Positions 52,480-62,657 of a DNA stretch of 64,000 bases are shown in pieces. The position numbers and the translations under genes were made by a program. Origin of the DNA: Phaeocystidibacter luteus (GTDB lineage: Bacteria > Bacteroidota > Bacteroidia > Flavobacteriales > Schleiferiaceae); assembly GCF_008933115.1 (NCBI RefSeq), contig NZ_WBVO01000006.1, positions 62,001 through 126,000 of the forward strand. The letters are read 5' to 3'. Below the pieces are notes generated by a model. That model was not told the origin of the DNA and ran no database searches. It worked only from the letters and a program-made list of their open reading frames with translations. Position 1 is the first letter of the stretch; every line of letters starts with the position of its first letter.

Positions 52480-54225
52480 TTGGAAAAATTCCCGGATTCC
52501 ATTCAATTCAAATATCCATGGCGCGATTACCAAAGTCGTGTCCTAGCCGAGCTTGAGACTCATTTGTCTGACGACCATCTGCACCTTATCGCTCCACCAG
52601 GATCTGGCAAAACAATTCTCGGTTTAGAAGTGATGCTCCGGTTGAATAAACCTACGCTCATTCTCGCTCCGAGTATCGCCATACGAAATCAGTGGATTCA
52701 TAGGTTCTGCGAGCTCTTCTTGCAAACATCTGAAGTACCGGATTGGATTTCTCACGACATTAAAGCGCCGAAGTTCCTCACCGTAGCCACGTACCAAGCG
52801 CTGCACGCCGTTTATCGAGGCCTTCCCGAAGAAGAAGGCGATTTGATTGAAAGTCCTACAGCAGCCGCGCACGCTATCGACCTGCCTAAAATACTGAAGG
52901 CACGTGGCGTTCAAACCATCATTGCTGACGAAGCCCATCACCTAAAGAATGCGTGGTGGAAGTCGTTGATGAATGTGAAGAACGAGCTCGATACTGTGAT
53001 CGTTGGGCTTACAGCTACCCCGCCCTACGATGTTCCCTACGCGGAATGGAAAAGGTATCTCGAACTCAACGGACCTGTGGACACGGAAATTTCGGTTCCC
53101 GAACTGGTGGCCGCAGGCGATTTAGCCCCACATCAAGATTTCGTCTATTTCTCAGAGCCAACAGAATCAGAAGCAGATGAGTTGGCCGAAAGGAAGAAAC
53201 GCATCGATGAATTCTACGAAGAAATATGCGGAGACGAAGAATTGCTCCAGGTTATTCAAAGCCATAAGTTCTTCACGGATGCAGAGAGTTCGCATCAAGA
53301 AATCTTCAAGAATGTAGAGTCATACTCTTCCATGATTATCTACATGAATCATGCAGGGGTTGAAATTGAGAAGGAAACTCTGGACATCATTGCCGTCAAA
53401 CGCAAGGAAATACCAGATCTCGATTTATTCTGGATGGAGTCGTTGTTGCAGTTTTTCCTATTTGGAAAACAGGAGCAGTTTGATGCTCATGAAGACCTTC
53501 AGAAAAGAATAGTTTCGAGATTGAGGAAGTGCAGTGCGTTGGAGAGAACCTCCATCAATCTTGTACACAACAAAAAGTCTGACGAACTCCTCAACAAGAG
53601 CATTACTAAACTCGATAGCATTGGTGAAATTGTAGCGACAGAACATCGAGCCCTTGGCGACAAGCTCCGGATGGTCATTCTCACAGACTATATCCGAAAA
53701 GAGTTTTTAGCTAAATCGGAATCAAACGATTTCTTACTCACCAAGATGGGCGTTGTCCCCATCTTCGAAAGTCTGCGCAGATCTACAAAGAACACGGCGA
53801 AACTCGGAGTCCTCTCCGGTTCCCTCGTATTTCTACCCGCGTCGGCTCTTCCTACTTTCGAGGACATAGCAAGCAACTATGCCTCCGATTCCATCTCGGC
53901 CAAGACTCTTCCTTTTGATACTGATTACGTGAGCATTAGCCTTACGCAAGCGGTTCGAAAGAACATTGTACACATCGTAACACAGATCTTTGAACGTGGA
54001 GAAGTTGAGGTACTCATTGGCACACAAGCTTTGCTCGGTGAAGGATGGGATGCCCCGTCTATCAACGCATTGATTCTCGCTAGTACAATTGGCTCCTATG
54101 TTTCATCAAACCAAATGAGAGGGAGAGCGATACGGACAAATCCGAGTACGCCAAATAAAACGGCGAACATTTGGCACCTGGTCTGTCTGGATCCCTATGA
54201 TAAAAAAGGGAGGCGCCGATATTGA
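52480..54225 (+). pseudogene. DEAD/DEAH-box SF2 helicase, N-terminal part of a frameshifted gene
   Basis: This 581-codon frame begins with TTG at 52480 (in-frame stop 13 codons upstream and no ATG in between). It encodes an SF2 helicase: Q-like FKYPWRDYQ, Walker A APPGSGKT (38-45), DEAHHL (150-155), motif III GLTATPP, and in the second RecA domain LGEGWDAPSINALILAS and the arginine-finger motif VSSNQMRGRAIR. It stops at 54225 shortly after an A6 run (54202-54207). Removing one A would join it in frame to the next reading frame as ...DPYDKKGGADIDLLKRRF. It is either a genuine frameshift mutation, a phase-variable tract or an assembly error. Confidence 0.85.
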
Positions 54226-55189
54226 TTTATTAAAACGCAGGTTTCGCGCCTTTGCAGGTGTCAACAATGCTGGAAAGGTGATCATTTCGAATAACTTCAA
54301 TCGCTTAGGACTCTTAAACGATACATTTCGTTCTCGGCGTTTCGACCAAATAGTTCAGCAAGAGAACGATAGAATGACGTCCCTAGCAGCTGAGCGCTCC
54401 ACGTACAAAGATCGATGGCAACAGGCGATTCAATCAAATGGGGTTCTCGTTGAAGAAGCAAAGATTCCATTCCCTAGAAAAGAGAGGTCATACCCTGAAC
54501 TAAAGCAACTGTACTTCGGCCGTACCATTCGAAACATGCTAGCAGCGCTTGGTATGGCGATTTTTGGCTATTTAGAATTTGTCACAGAGGTACTCCGCCC
54601 CCTTGTCCGCCTTCGATCTATCCCTAACCCAGATGAACTGGTGTATCTCTTCTTTGGTGGAGGCCTCTTGTTCTTCGGTCGGAGAGCTTACAAAACGCTT
54701 CGGGCATTTTTGCTGTACCGCGACATAGCGAAGGATATTGAATCGATCGGAGAAGCTCTGGTGCAAACCCTCCATCAATTCGGACATATAAAAACACAGC
54801 TTCTGGAGCTCAACGTTGTTACAAAGCTAGATTCTGATGGTGTAGTTACATGCCACCTGGAAGGAGGTACGACCTATGAGAAATCATCCTTCCTTAAATG
54901 CCTAATTGAGATTCTTGAGGTTGTTGACAACCCTCGGTATATTATCATAAGAAAATCTCGCCTTTTCAAGCTGATTCCCCAACGCGATTACCATAGCGTG
55001 CCTGAAATCCTCTCGGGCAAACAAGAGTTGGCCCAAGCATTTGCAAGCAACTGGAACAACCGTGTTGGACGATGTGAATTGGTATACGCCTACTCTACAG
55101 AAGGACGATTAATCCTCCTGAAATCGAGAATACGATCTCTAGCAAGGGAATTTGACACCGAGCCTATGCGCGAAAGCAAATGGCAATAG
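54197..55189 (+). pseudogene. DEAD/DEAH-box SF2 helicase, C-terminal part with transmembrane segments
   Basis: This +1-frame continuation (about 327 residues from KKGGADIDLLKRRFRAF) completes the helicase, giving ~900 residues in total. The C-terminal part has two hydrophobic segments (MLAALGMAIFGYLEFV and LVYLFFGGGLLFFG) separated by a polar loop, then a soluble region ending PMRESKWQ. Membrane-attached SF2 helicases of this type have no role I can assign; a nucleic-acid surveillance or defence role is speculation. If the frameshift is real, this part could only be made by re-initiation at ATG 54197. Confidence 0.8.
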
Positions 55190-55215
55190 TGCCAGCGTGC
55201 CTTTACTTGATTTTG

Positions 55216-55752
55216 TTACAACTGAATCGCTCCACCGAACTGTAAGAAGCCTACTCTTCCGTCATCATTGGCGGAGGTCAGAGATAAGTAATACCTAGCT
55301 TCAATCACAAGGGGACCTAGAGCTAGGCCCACGCCTAAGTGTGCAGGCCAGTCGAACGTGTTCATTTTATTGTCGTCATTTAACACATCAACGCCGGCAA
55401 TGTAATACTCTTCTCGTAACGCGATATTCGGTCCAATGCCGCCTTGCGCGAAAATGGGTCCTAAGTTTAGACGAACACCCAGAGGAATATTAATACAATC
55501 GATTCTGCGGTAATTATTGTCGTTTTCGCTCCATCCTACACGCGTGTATTCAGCACCAGCGTGGAACTGGATGAAAGAAGAAGCGAGATCGAAATTCTTG
55601 TAGGCGCCGACGTAGAAGAAATGAAGGTTTGAGCCTATGGTTTCAGTACCATCGTAGAACATGTTGCTGTTCTGCCATCCGGCACGGATTCCAATTTGAG
55701 AGAATGCGGCGAATGAACTCAATGCAAAAGTGAGGATGAGTAGCTTTTTCAT
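55216..55752 (-). CDS. Outer-membrane beta-barrel protein
   Basis: This 178-residue protein has a signal peptide (MKKLLILTFALSSFAAFSQ) followed by beta-strand pattern typical of small barrels (IGIRAGWQNSNMFYDG, FFYVGAYKNFDLASSFIQFHAGAEYTRVGW, IPLGVRLNLGPIFAQGGIGPNI) and a final FGGAIQL. It resembles the 'porin family / outer membrane beta-barrel' class of Bacteroidota. The function is unknown. Its end is 27 bp from the convergent helicase end. Confidence 0.8.
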   Translation of the reverse strand: MKKLLILTFALSSFAAFSQIGIRAGWQNSNMFYDGTETIGSNLHFFYVGAYKNFDLASSFIQFHAGAEYTRVGWSENDNNYRRIDCINIPLGVRLNLGPIFAQGGIGPNIALREEYYIAGVDVLNDDNKMNTFDWPAHLGVGLALGPLVIEARYYLSLTSANDDGRVGFLQFGGAIQL

Positions 55753-55828
55753 CGGATAATAGGTTGGGTTAAGATCAATTGAGGTATAAGATACCCAATA
55801 TCAGCGAGATAAACCCAAACGCCATCAC

Positions 55829-57076
55829 TTAATCATCCAACAAAACAGTGGTTCCTACCGATATACCGAAGTACGTCTGCTCCGAAACTCCTCCTAAATC
55901 TTCCCCAAAGAATTCACTTTCCAAACCCGCTATGGCGTAGAAAATGCCAATCGAGTTCAACGATTTTCCAATCTTGATTCTAGAACCTCCTGTAATGCTC
56001 ACTAACGATTGTGTGACTTCACGACCGTTCAACGTGGCGCGATAAGGGTTGTAACTCATTCCGAAGTATATGTCGCGGCCGTCCTTCACCGAACCGGTAA
56101 CGCCAGAACTTATGCGGAGGTTAGACGGCGATGTTTCGTCAATCGGAGCTTGACCATCATAGTAATTATGCTCCGTTTCGAGCGTGTATGCACCGTCAAG
56201 CGCCCACAACCACTTTTCGTTGAACTTGTACGTAAAGCCGAGGCGAAAATCTACTGGATTCACCTTATGTGCCGTAGCGTCAATGATATCAATTTCTTGA
56301 GATGGATTACCCGAGGAATAGGTGAATGCGTAGTAGTCACCTGTACCTCCTAATCTGATGCTTGGTGTAGTGACGCGCAAACCGACCGAGAATTTCTCCC
56401 ATCGTTTCAGTATTCCCACATTTAAGTAGAGAGAATAGCTTTCAAGTGTTTGTCGGTATGAACCAATCGAAACAATACTAGGGTCGTTTACCGCATAAAT
56501 ATTGATTCCGACCGTGTTCATGTAGTAGTAATACTGTCCGGTAAGGGTTCCGCCTACAGACCATCCGTTTCCTAGCCTACGAGCGGCACTAAAACCCGCC
56601 AGGAAATAATCTTCCGAGAAATTATGTTGGGCCTGAATATTCAATGGGTTTCCAGCATTCTGCAACTGCCAGAACTCCTTCCCTTCAATGTTGAAAGAAT
56701 TTGGAATGAGAAGCGAAAACGCAACCGCCCAATCGCCCCAGGTTTTGGTGGAAATCAAGCTGCTTGGAAGTGAACGATAGGCAGACCCTTCAAAATCCAA
56801 CTCCTCACCCTGTATAGTAACAAAGGGATCCGATTTAAACTCAAAGCTGAAGTAGGCGTTCCCAGAAAATGAAAAGTTTGTCCCGTGTAAATCGGTCAGC
56901 GCCGCTGGATTGTAGTACACCGCTCCGGTCGAATTCACACCACCGGTACCCGTATTGCCAATCAACGACTCCACATCGCCAAGCGGCATTAAGTTTTGGT
57001 TGAATTCTCCTTGCGCAAAAGAAGCAATCGAAAGAAACAGGGCACTGATGGTGACCCCGAGGTGAAGGTACTTCAT
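55829..57076 (-). CDS. FadL/OmpP1-like outer-membrane transport protein
   Basis: This 415-residue protein has a signal peptide (MKYLHLGVTISALFLSIASFAQ) and the FadL-like plug motif SLIGNTGTGGVNSTGAVYYNPAALTDL just after it. The remainder is a 14-stranded barrel pattern (WSVGGTLTGQYYYY, FRLGFTYKFNEKWLWALDGAYTLETEH). FadL relatives transport hydrophobic compounds across the outer membrane; the substrate is unknown. Upstream lies hairpin array E. Confidence 0.83.
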   Translation of the reverse strand: MKYLHLGVTISALFLSIASFAQGEFNQNLMPLGDVESLIGNTGTGGVNSTGAVYYNPAALTDLHGTNFSFSGNAYFSFEFKSDPFVTIQGEELDFEGSAYRSLPSSLISTKTWGDWAVAFSLLIPNSFNIEGKEFWQLQNAGNPLNIQAQHNFSEDYFLAGFSAARRLGNGWSVGGTLTGQYYYYMNTVGINIYAVNDPSIVSIGSYRQTLESYSLYLNVGILKRWEKFSVGLRVTTPSIRLGGTGDYYAFTYSSGNPSQEIDIIDATAHKVNPVDFRLGFTYKFNEKWLWALDGAYTLETEHNYYDGQAPIDETSPSNLRISSGVTGSVKDGRDIYFGMSYNPYRATLNGREVTQSLVSITGGSRIKIGKSLNSIGIFYAIAGLESEFFGEDLGGVSEQTYFGISVGTTVLLDD

Positions 57077-57111
57077 GGTGGTAGTGGTTAGTTGGAGGAA
57101 GGTACGAAAAG

Positions 57112-57210
57112 AATCCGCCTAAGGGCGGATAAGGTCGATTCCCCTTTTGGCAATCGAAAGGCGCTGGCCTGCGGCCTAGCACAAGGCTTCCTTCGTCAGC
57201 AAGAATGGCT
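57112..57210. repeat. Hairpin array E (covarying-arm family)
   Basis: Units ATCCGCC/GGCGGAT with loop TAAG (57113-57130), GATT-CC-cctttt-GG-AATC, GCTGGCC-tgc-GGCCtAGC (57163-57180) and a decayed TTCGTCAGCAAG tail, with linkers AAGGTC, GAAAGGC and ACAAGGC. It starts 36 bp upstream of the FadL-like start codon. The GCTGGCC unit and the tail are also in array D. Confidence 0.78.
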
Positions 57211-57365
57211 GCATTCAAATGGAGATGACAGAAGTCTAAATGGAACTAAACCTCTACTGTAGAGAATAGAAATGCTAATGATTACACTCCAACTTTAAAA
57301 GTTCAGTTTCGGGATGGCCAAAAGCTTGGTGTTCAGTTACCCCATTTTGCTTACAAACGAAGCCA

Positions 57366-57450
57366 TTGCATTTCGCCGAATGGCGCAATGCCTTGCACGA
57401 AGTGCCTTACTCACGCAGTGAGTCCTTTCCCGCTTCAATGCGGGAATCTA
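57366..57450 (-). repeat. Hairpin array F (covarying-arm family, reverse orientation)
   Basis: Units TCGCC-gaat-GGCG, GCAC-gaa-GTGC, CTCAC-gca-GTGAG and CCCGC-ttcaat-GCGGG with linkers TGCCTT, CTTA and TCCTTT (reverse of AAGG-type linkers). It runs up to the stop codon of the TonB-type receptor gene. Confidence 0.72.
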
Positions 57451-59823
57451 TCTCCTCCTCCCCGAATACGTCATCGCCTCTCCCTTTCCAAAGCTATAAC
57501 TGAAGCCAAGGGTGAAGAATCGGCCGCGCTGAGAGAAGCTGTAGGTTTGAAATGTAGGCTGGTCTACGAAGGTTTCACGAATGCGTGATGCGAAGATGTC
57601 GCGGATACTCATGTCAATAACCGCCTTGCCGCCCCAAAGCTTTTTGCGAACTCCCAAGTTTGCAAAGGCAAAACCGGAAACGTTGCCTTGAACCGTTCTG
57701 TAAGACGAGTTGTAGTCTCCCGATATCTCAAATTCAAATGAGGCTGGGAGCTTAAAACGAGAGGTTAGGCTGGTTGACCATTGGTTACCCACAAAATCGA
57801 AATTCTGACCTTCAAATTCGCCATTTCGAACAAAGACACCATAGTTGAAATCTCCGTTAATTGACATCCAGTCTACGGGATTGTACTTACCGTTTACTTC
57901 TAGACCAATTTGGTGACGAGTACCGATGTTCATCGGTAGCGTGATGTTTACGTTGTCCTCCAAAACCGTTACCCTTTCAATAACATCCGTAGTGTAGAGG
58001 TTATAAATGCTCGTATTGAACGATGCTTTCTCAAAGATGAAAATACCGGTCAACTCGTATGAATCGGCGAATTCGGGTTGCAGATTGGGGTTACCCTGAC
58101 GAATGTTGTAGTTGTTGCGAACGTTGAAGAATGGGTTGAGGTCCCACAAACGCGGGCGATAGATTCGCTTGGAATAGCCCGCCTGAAGTGAGAATCGCTC
58201 GGTAATTTCGTACGACACGTGTGCTGATGGAAACAGGTTCGTATAATTCTGTGTGTTCACTTCATTCGTGGTGGTGAGCACCGTATTCAGATCGGTATTC
58301 TCAATTCGCGCACCAATTTTCACACCCCAGCGAGTGGCTTCGTAGGATCCCGTAGCATATACCCCAAGCACCTTCTGATCAAACTCGAAGTTGTTCGTAA
58401 GGCCCGAATCCAGCACGAAATCGCCACCAGCTGTTTCATTGAACACGGCATAGTCGTTCCCCACATCATTCAATTCATACTGAGCTCCCGCCTCCAATGT
58501 GATGGCATCCGTAAGCGGATTGGTATAATCTACCTTGTAAATGAAGTTCTGTTGGAAATACTCCGTTTCCGTTTTTTGATCTGGATTCAACGACACCCCT
58601 TCGAGTGTCACGTTCTGGAAATCAGAAGTAAGTGATTTTCCGAAGAAACTACCCTGTGTGCTGAACTGAAGTACGTGGTCTTCATGGTTTCGAAACTGAC
58701 GTTCATATTGAAGATCGTACTGATACTTAGGGTTACCCGCACTGGTCTCCTCTTCCCTTCTGTATTCTGAAATAAGCTGATTGTCACCATCAAAAACCTG
58801 GAAATTGGTTTCGGAGGGCTGACTCTCATCTTCGAAAGCAAAGTTTCCAGAGAGTGTGATGATGTTGAACGAATCAATGTAGTAGTCGCTACCAATCGTG
58901 ATGTTGAAAAACTGCTCATTTCTATACTCAACACCTTCACTTTCAACGCGGTTGCTATCCACTAAATCGTAATTAATGGCCTCGTTGTACCGCGGCAGCG
59001 AGCGATAACCACCGCCTAGCTGTGTGAAGAAGTTGAAATCCTCCGTTCTTCGATTCAAACTAACCCCCACGCTGTGATTGTGAGGAATTCCCGTATTCAA
59101 ACTAACGGATCCATTAAAGCCCTTCTTCTCGTCTTTCTTTAGAATGATATTGATGATTCCCGAAGAACCTTCGGCCTCGTATTTAGCTGAAGGATTGGTG
59201 ATTACCTCCACTCTTTCAATCATATCGGCAGTAAGCGTCCCCAGAGCGTTGCTTCCTTCATCAGAAAGTACCGATGGCTTGCCGTTAATGAGAATTTGGA
59301 CTCCAGAATTCCCCCTCAAGCTAATTTGCCCTTCTATGTCCACGTTCACCGAAGGAACGTTGTTGAGTAGGTCCATCGCACCCATTCCGGTGCTGGCCAA
59401 ATCCTGACCAACGTTGAAAACACGCTTGTCCAATTGAAACTCCATGGACGACTTCTCAACCGTAACATCCACTTCACCAATCGTTTGCGAATCTTCAACT
59501 AGCCTTACCGTGCCAAGCGAAATAACTCCGTTTTGAATGGTGAAGTCGGTGATTCTCTCGGTTCTGTAACCGAAGAAATTGATCTCGACGTAAAAATCTT
59601 CTTTGGAAGTGGATATGCGGAAACGACCGTCGTTTCCAGTAGTAGTAGCGGCTAACGGTTCTTCCACTCCTGGCGCTTTGAGGAGAACGGATGCGTAAGG
59701 CACTGGGTCGCCCGCTGTTGATTCAACAACCTGTCCGGTTACTTCATAACTCGTTTGTGCAGAGAGGGTAACGGTTAGAAGTGTAGCAAAAATGAGTAGC
59801 GCTTTGTCAAGTATAATCTTCAT
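57448..59823 (-). CDS. TonB-dependent receptor-like outer-membrane protein
   Basis: This 791-residue protein starts at ATG 59823 with a signal peptide (MKIILDKALLIFATLLTVTLSAQ). A carboxypeptidase-regulatory-like domain follows (SYEVTGQVVESTAGDPVPYASVLL...), then a plug (VFNVGQDLASTGMGAMDLLNNVPSVNVDIEG, GVQILINGKPSVLSDEGS, IERVEVITNPSAKYEAEGSSGIINI) and a large barrel ending FTLGFSYSFGKGEAM. This is the 'outer membrane beta-barrel family' type of TonB receptor. It lacks an adjacent SusD-like gene, so glycan uptake is not implied; the substrate is unknown. Confidence 0.9.
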   Translation of the reverse strand: MKIILDKALLIFATLLTVTLSAQTSYEVTGQVVESTAGDPVPYASVLLKAPGVEEPLAATTTGNDGRFRISTSKEDFYVEINFFGYRTERITDFTIQNGVISLGTVRLVEDSQTIGEVDVTVEKSSMEFQLDKRVFNVGQDLASTGMGAMDLLNNVPSVNVDIEGQISLRGNSGVQILINGKPSVLSDEGSNALGTLTADMIERVEVITNPSAKYEAEGSSGIINIILKKDEKKGFNGSVSLNTGIPHNHSVGVSLNRRTEDFNFFTQLGGGYRSLPRYNEAINYDLVDSNRVESEGVEYRNEQFFNITIGSDYYIDSFNIITLSGNFAFEDESQPSETNFQVFDGDNQLISEYRREEETSAGNPKYQYDLQYERQFRNHEDHVLQFSTQGSFFGKSLTSDFQNVTLEGVSLNPDQKTETEYFQQNFIYKVDYTNPLTDAITLEAGAQYELNDVGNDYAVFNETAGGDFVLDSGLTNNFEFDQKVLGVYATGSYEATRWGVKIGARIENTDLNTVLTTTNEVNTQNYTNLFPSAHVSYEITERFSLQAGYSKRIYRPRLWDLNPFFNVRNNYNIRQGNPNLQPEFADSYELTGIFIFEKASFNTSIYNLYTTDVIERVTVLEDNVNITLPMNIGTRHQIGLEVNGKYNPVDWMSINGDFNYGVFVRNGEFEGQNFDFVGNQWSTSLTSRFKLPASFEFEISGDYNSSYRTVQGNVSGFAFANLGVRKKLWGGKAVIDMSIRDIFASRIRETFVDQPTFQTYSFSQRGRFFTLGFSYSFGKGEAMTYSGRRR

Positions 59824-60078
59824 GTGGGTCTGTTTGAGTCCGGTTTCCACGGTTTTGAGAGATGGATATCTACCGTCGAATTTTCAGTCTCACTTTCTAA
59901 ACGGCAAAGATGGCTCAGAGTTCAATTACATCCTATCGACGTTATCAATAAAACCTTCTGATTCGCCTATTAGACCGAGGTTTAAAACGATTCCATCTTT
60001 TAACAACCTCTTAGCAACTTGCCATTTTTGAAGGTTGAGATTCCAACTGATTTCAATCAAAGAATCTACCTTTAGCGC

Positions 60079-61083
60079 ATGAACATTTCGGAAGCATACA
60101 CCTCATCTTTAGCGCTCATTACCAGCGACAAACCTGAGAAGATTGACCAAGCGTCAGACCTCATCATTCAAGAGAATCAGGACTTCTTCACTCCTGCCTT
60201 GCTGAAGCATTTCAAATCGGCTGATTTACTGCGCTTTGAGTTTACCCACAATGTAGACCTCAAGTACAATGTGCTGTATGAAGCTTCTAAAACACTGTTT
60301 GAAGATGGCGACCTACGCGCATTCTCAGAGGTTGTCAATCCGCATTTGCGCGATGTTTCCTCCCATCCTAACATCAAGCCTGGCGATATCCTCATCGCCA
60401 AGTTCACAGATATTCAATACGACGACATGCCGGCAGATGCCATTGGTATATTCAAGTTTGATGCACGTCAGCGTATCCTCAGCATTGATTCCACCGGTAA
60501 CATTTCCATTCGTTCAGGAATCGGAACTCAGAAACCCGACAAAGCCTGCTTAATCCTGAAAGATGGAATCGAGCCTACGGTACTCATTCTCGATAGTGAT
60601 CAACGTGAGTCGGAGTTCTGGACACATCAATTTATCAACGCCAAGCCAGCTTCGGCAGCGGCCAACTTCACCTCTGAAATCATTGCTAGCACGAAGGAAT
60701 TTGTAACTAAGCGAATGCCGGCTGAGTTTGAAATGACGAAGGTGGATGAAGTTGATCTGATGAAGCGCTCAATGGAGTACTTCAACGAAACGGACCAGTT
60801 TAGTCAGGCTGAATACGAAAGCGCCGTGCTTGTTGACCCCGATGTAATCGATTCGTTCAGGTCTCACAAGAACGACTTTGCAGCTGAAAGCGGTGTTGCC
60901 GTTCCCGAATCCTTCTCGATGGTGAATTCAGTTGCGAAGAAGCACGCCGGTAACTTTAAGGGTATCATCAAGTTGGATAAGAACTTTCATATCTATGTGC
61001 ATGGCGACCGAAGTTTGATCGAGCGAGGTCAGGATGCGGATGGCCGCAGCTATTATAAATTGTACTTTGACAAGGAAGAGTAA
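60079..61083 (+). CDS. Nucleoid-associated protein (NdpA/YejK family)
   Basis: This 334-residue protein matches the 37-kDa nucleoid-associated family (NdpA/YejK): LLRFEFTHNVDL, AIGIFKFDARQRILSID, IEPTVLILDSDQRESEFWTHQFINAKPA and RMPAEFEMTKVDEVDLMKRSMEYF. It binds the nucleoid; in E. coli YejK affects topoisomerase IV. It is followed after 3 bp by a membrane-protein pseudogene and then DUF418, so the three form a transcription unit. Confidence 0.88.
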   Translation: MNISEAYTSSLALITSDKPEKIDQASDLIIQENQDFFTPALLKHFKSADLLRFEFTHNVDLKYNVLYEASKTLFEDGDLRAFSEVVNPHLRDVSSHPNIKPGDILIAKFTDIQYDDMPADAIGIFKFDARQRILSIDSTGNISIRSGIGTQKPDKACLILKDGIEPTVLILDSDQRESEFWTHQFINAKPASAAANFTSEIIASTKEFVTKRMPAEFEMTKVDEVDLMKRSMEYFNETDQFSQAEYESAVLVDPDVIDSFRSHKNDFAAESGVAVPESFSMVNSVAKKHAGNFKGIIKLDKNFHIYVHGDRSLIERGQDADGRSYYKLYFDKEE

Positions 61084-61086
61084 GAC

Positions 61087-61473
61087 ATGTCGGTACAAAC
61101 AGCAGCAATCCTCTACACGATACTCGCTGGAATAATTATTCTGTTCCAGGCTAGTCTGGCTGCGGGCGCACCGTGGGGCGCAGCTTCTATGGGAGGGAAA
61201 TATCCCGGAGTTTATCCCCCGAAGATGCGTCGAGTGGCCATCATCAACATGTTCTTCCTTGCATTTCTTGCCCTCATAGTATTGGCTGAGGCAGATCTGG
61301 CAATACCGGCGTTTCAGTCCTTTTCGCACATCGGCATTTAGGTAGTAGTTGCATTGGGATTGATATCAACTGTGCTGAATACAATTACACGAAGTAAGAT
61401 CGAGCGTATTTGGGCACCCGTTGCCCTGATGCAGTTCGTCACCAGCTTGATTGTCGCATTATCAAACGGATAA
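61087..61473 (+). pseudogene. Small membrane protein with in-frame TAG
   Basis: A 129-codon frame with a single in-frame TAG at 61339-61341 separates MSVQTAAILYTILAGIIILF...FSHIGI from VVVALGLISTVLNTITRSKI...TSLIVALSNG. The two halves together look like a ~128-residue four-helix membrane protein family in which a Trp-like position would fit the stop (TGG to TAG). The start follows the NdpA stop by 3 bp and the second half ends 3 bp before the DUF418 start. It is therefore most likely a recent nonsense mutation, or a misread base. Confidence 0.78.
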
Positions 61474-61476
61474 GAG

Positions 61477-62604
61477 GTGGGAAGAATTCACGAATTGGAC
61501 TTTGTACGCGGATTTGCCCTCTGTGGGATTATCCTTGTCAACATATTCGTATTTCACGCTCCCTACGCTTACTACGGCGAGTTTTACTTTTCGTTTCCGC
61601 CTGATCAAATTCACTACTTGGAGTGGATGAATTTCACTTCGGCAGGGAAATTCATGTTCATTTACTCTTTTCTATTCGGAATTGGGATTGCGATGCAATT
61701 CTCGAAGAAGGGAGCTCAATTTCCAGTATACCACTCCAAGCGAATGGCTGTATTGATGCTCTTTGGAGCCATACACATTCTCGGTTTTTGGCTAGGCGAT
61801 ATACTCTTCTCATACGGCTTGTTGGGCTTGTTGATTCTCCCTTTTCTCAAATTGAAACGTGGAGTGCTAGTCGCAATAGGTTTACTCTTCCTTTATTTCC
61901 GTCCGCTTTACGCCGTAGGTATGGTCTACTTTGATTTCCCGGCAGCGCATGGCACTATACAGACAGACCTTGATGGCTTCTTGGAAGTCTTTCAGAATGG
62001 AAGTTACGGTGAGGTTTTCAGGTTGAGAATGGCAGAATTCGAGTGGTTTATTCCCGAGAATCTCGTGATGTATGTCTCTAAATCATTTGGACTGTTCTTT
62101 TTGGGTTTTGCGTTTGCGAAACGTGGATTGCGGTCGGCCGTAGCCAACATTGGCTTGAAGCATTACGTTGTAGCGAGCATCGTCATAGCGGGATGTCTCG
62201 TGTTCTTGTACAATAGGTCTGACTTCTTTGGGTCGTTTGATCTCGACGCAGAGCCGGGGTGGCGACCCATCTTGATTTCGTTGAATGTGACGGTAGAAAC
62301 ACTCCAAGCGGTAGCGTACATGATACTTGCCGTGGGTGTGTACCGATTGACACCCTTATTCGGAAAGCTTATTGGAGATACTGGTCGAATGGCGTTGACC
62401 AACTACTTCATTCAATCGATACTTAGTGTTGGTATCTTCTATTCTTACGGACTGGGATTTTACGGGAAATTACAGCCCTCAACCACGATTCTAATTGCTT
62501 TCGGAATCTACGCTTTCAACATTCTATTTAGTGCATTATGGCTCAGTAGGCACGAGCAAGGCCCGTTGGAATACGTGTGGCGAAAAGTGATTCGAAAAGA
62601 ATAA
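61477..62604 (+). CDS. DUF418 membrane protein
   Basis: This 375-residue protein matches DUF418 with its N-terminal MGRIHELDFVRGFALCGIILVNIF, about nine hydrophobic segments, and the C-terminal GRMALTNYFIQSILSVGIFYSYGLG and GPLEYVWR motifs. The start codon is GTG at 61477, 3 bp after the end of the preceding pseudogene frame; no ATG fits. DUF418 proteins (YeiB-like) are predicted transporters of unknown substrate. Confidence 0.9.
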   Translation: MGRIHELDFVRGFALCGIILVNIFVFHAPYAYYGEFYFSFPPDQIHYLEWMNFTSAGKFMFIYSFLFGIGIAMQFSKKGAQFPVYHSKRMAVLMLFGAIHILGFWLGDILFSYGLLGLLILPFLKLKRGVLVAIGLLFLYFRPLYAVGMVYFDFPAAHGTIQTDLDGFLEVFQNGSYGEVFRLRMAEFEWFIPENLVMYVSKSFGLFFLGFAFAKRGLRSAVANIGLKHYVVASIVIAGCLVFLYNRSDFFGSFDLDAEPGWRPILISLNVTVETLQAVAYMILAVGVYRLTPLFGKLIGDTGRMALTNYFIQSILSVGIFYSYGLGFYGKLQPSTTILIAFGIYAFNILFSALWLSRHEQGPLEYVWRKVIRKE

Positions 62605-62657
62605 GCAAGCATTTCTGTGCCTTCGTCTATCTTTGAAAGGAAGCACAACTTCACGCT

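Noticed and set aside
54195-54230. Programmed -1 frameshift
   Set aside because: The continuation is in the +1 frame, and the bases at the junction do not form an X XXY YYZ slippery site in the correct phase.
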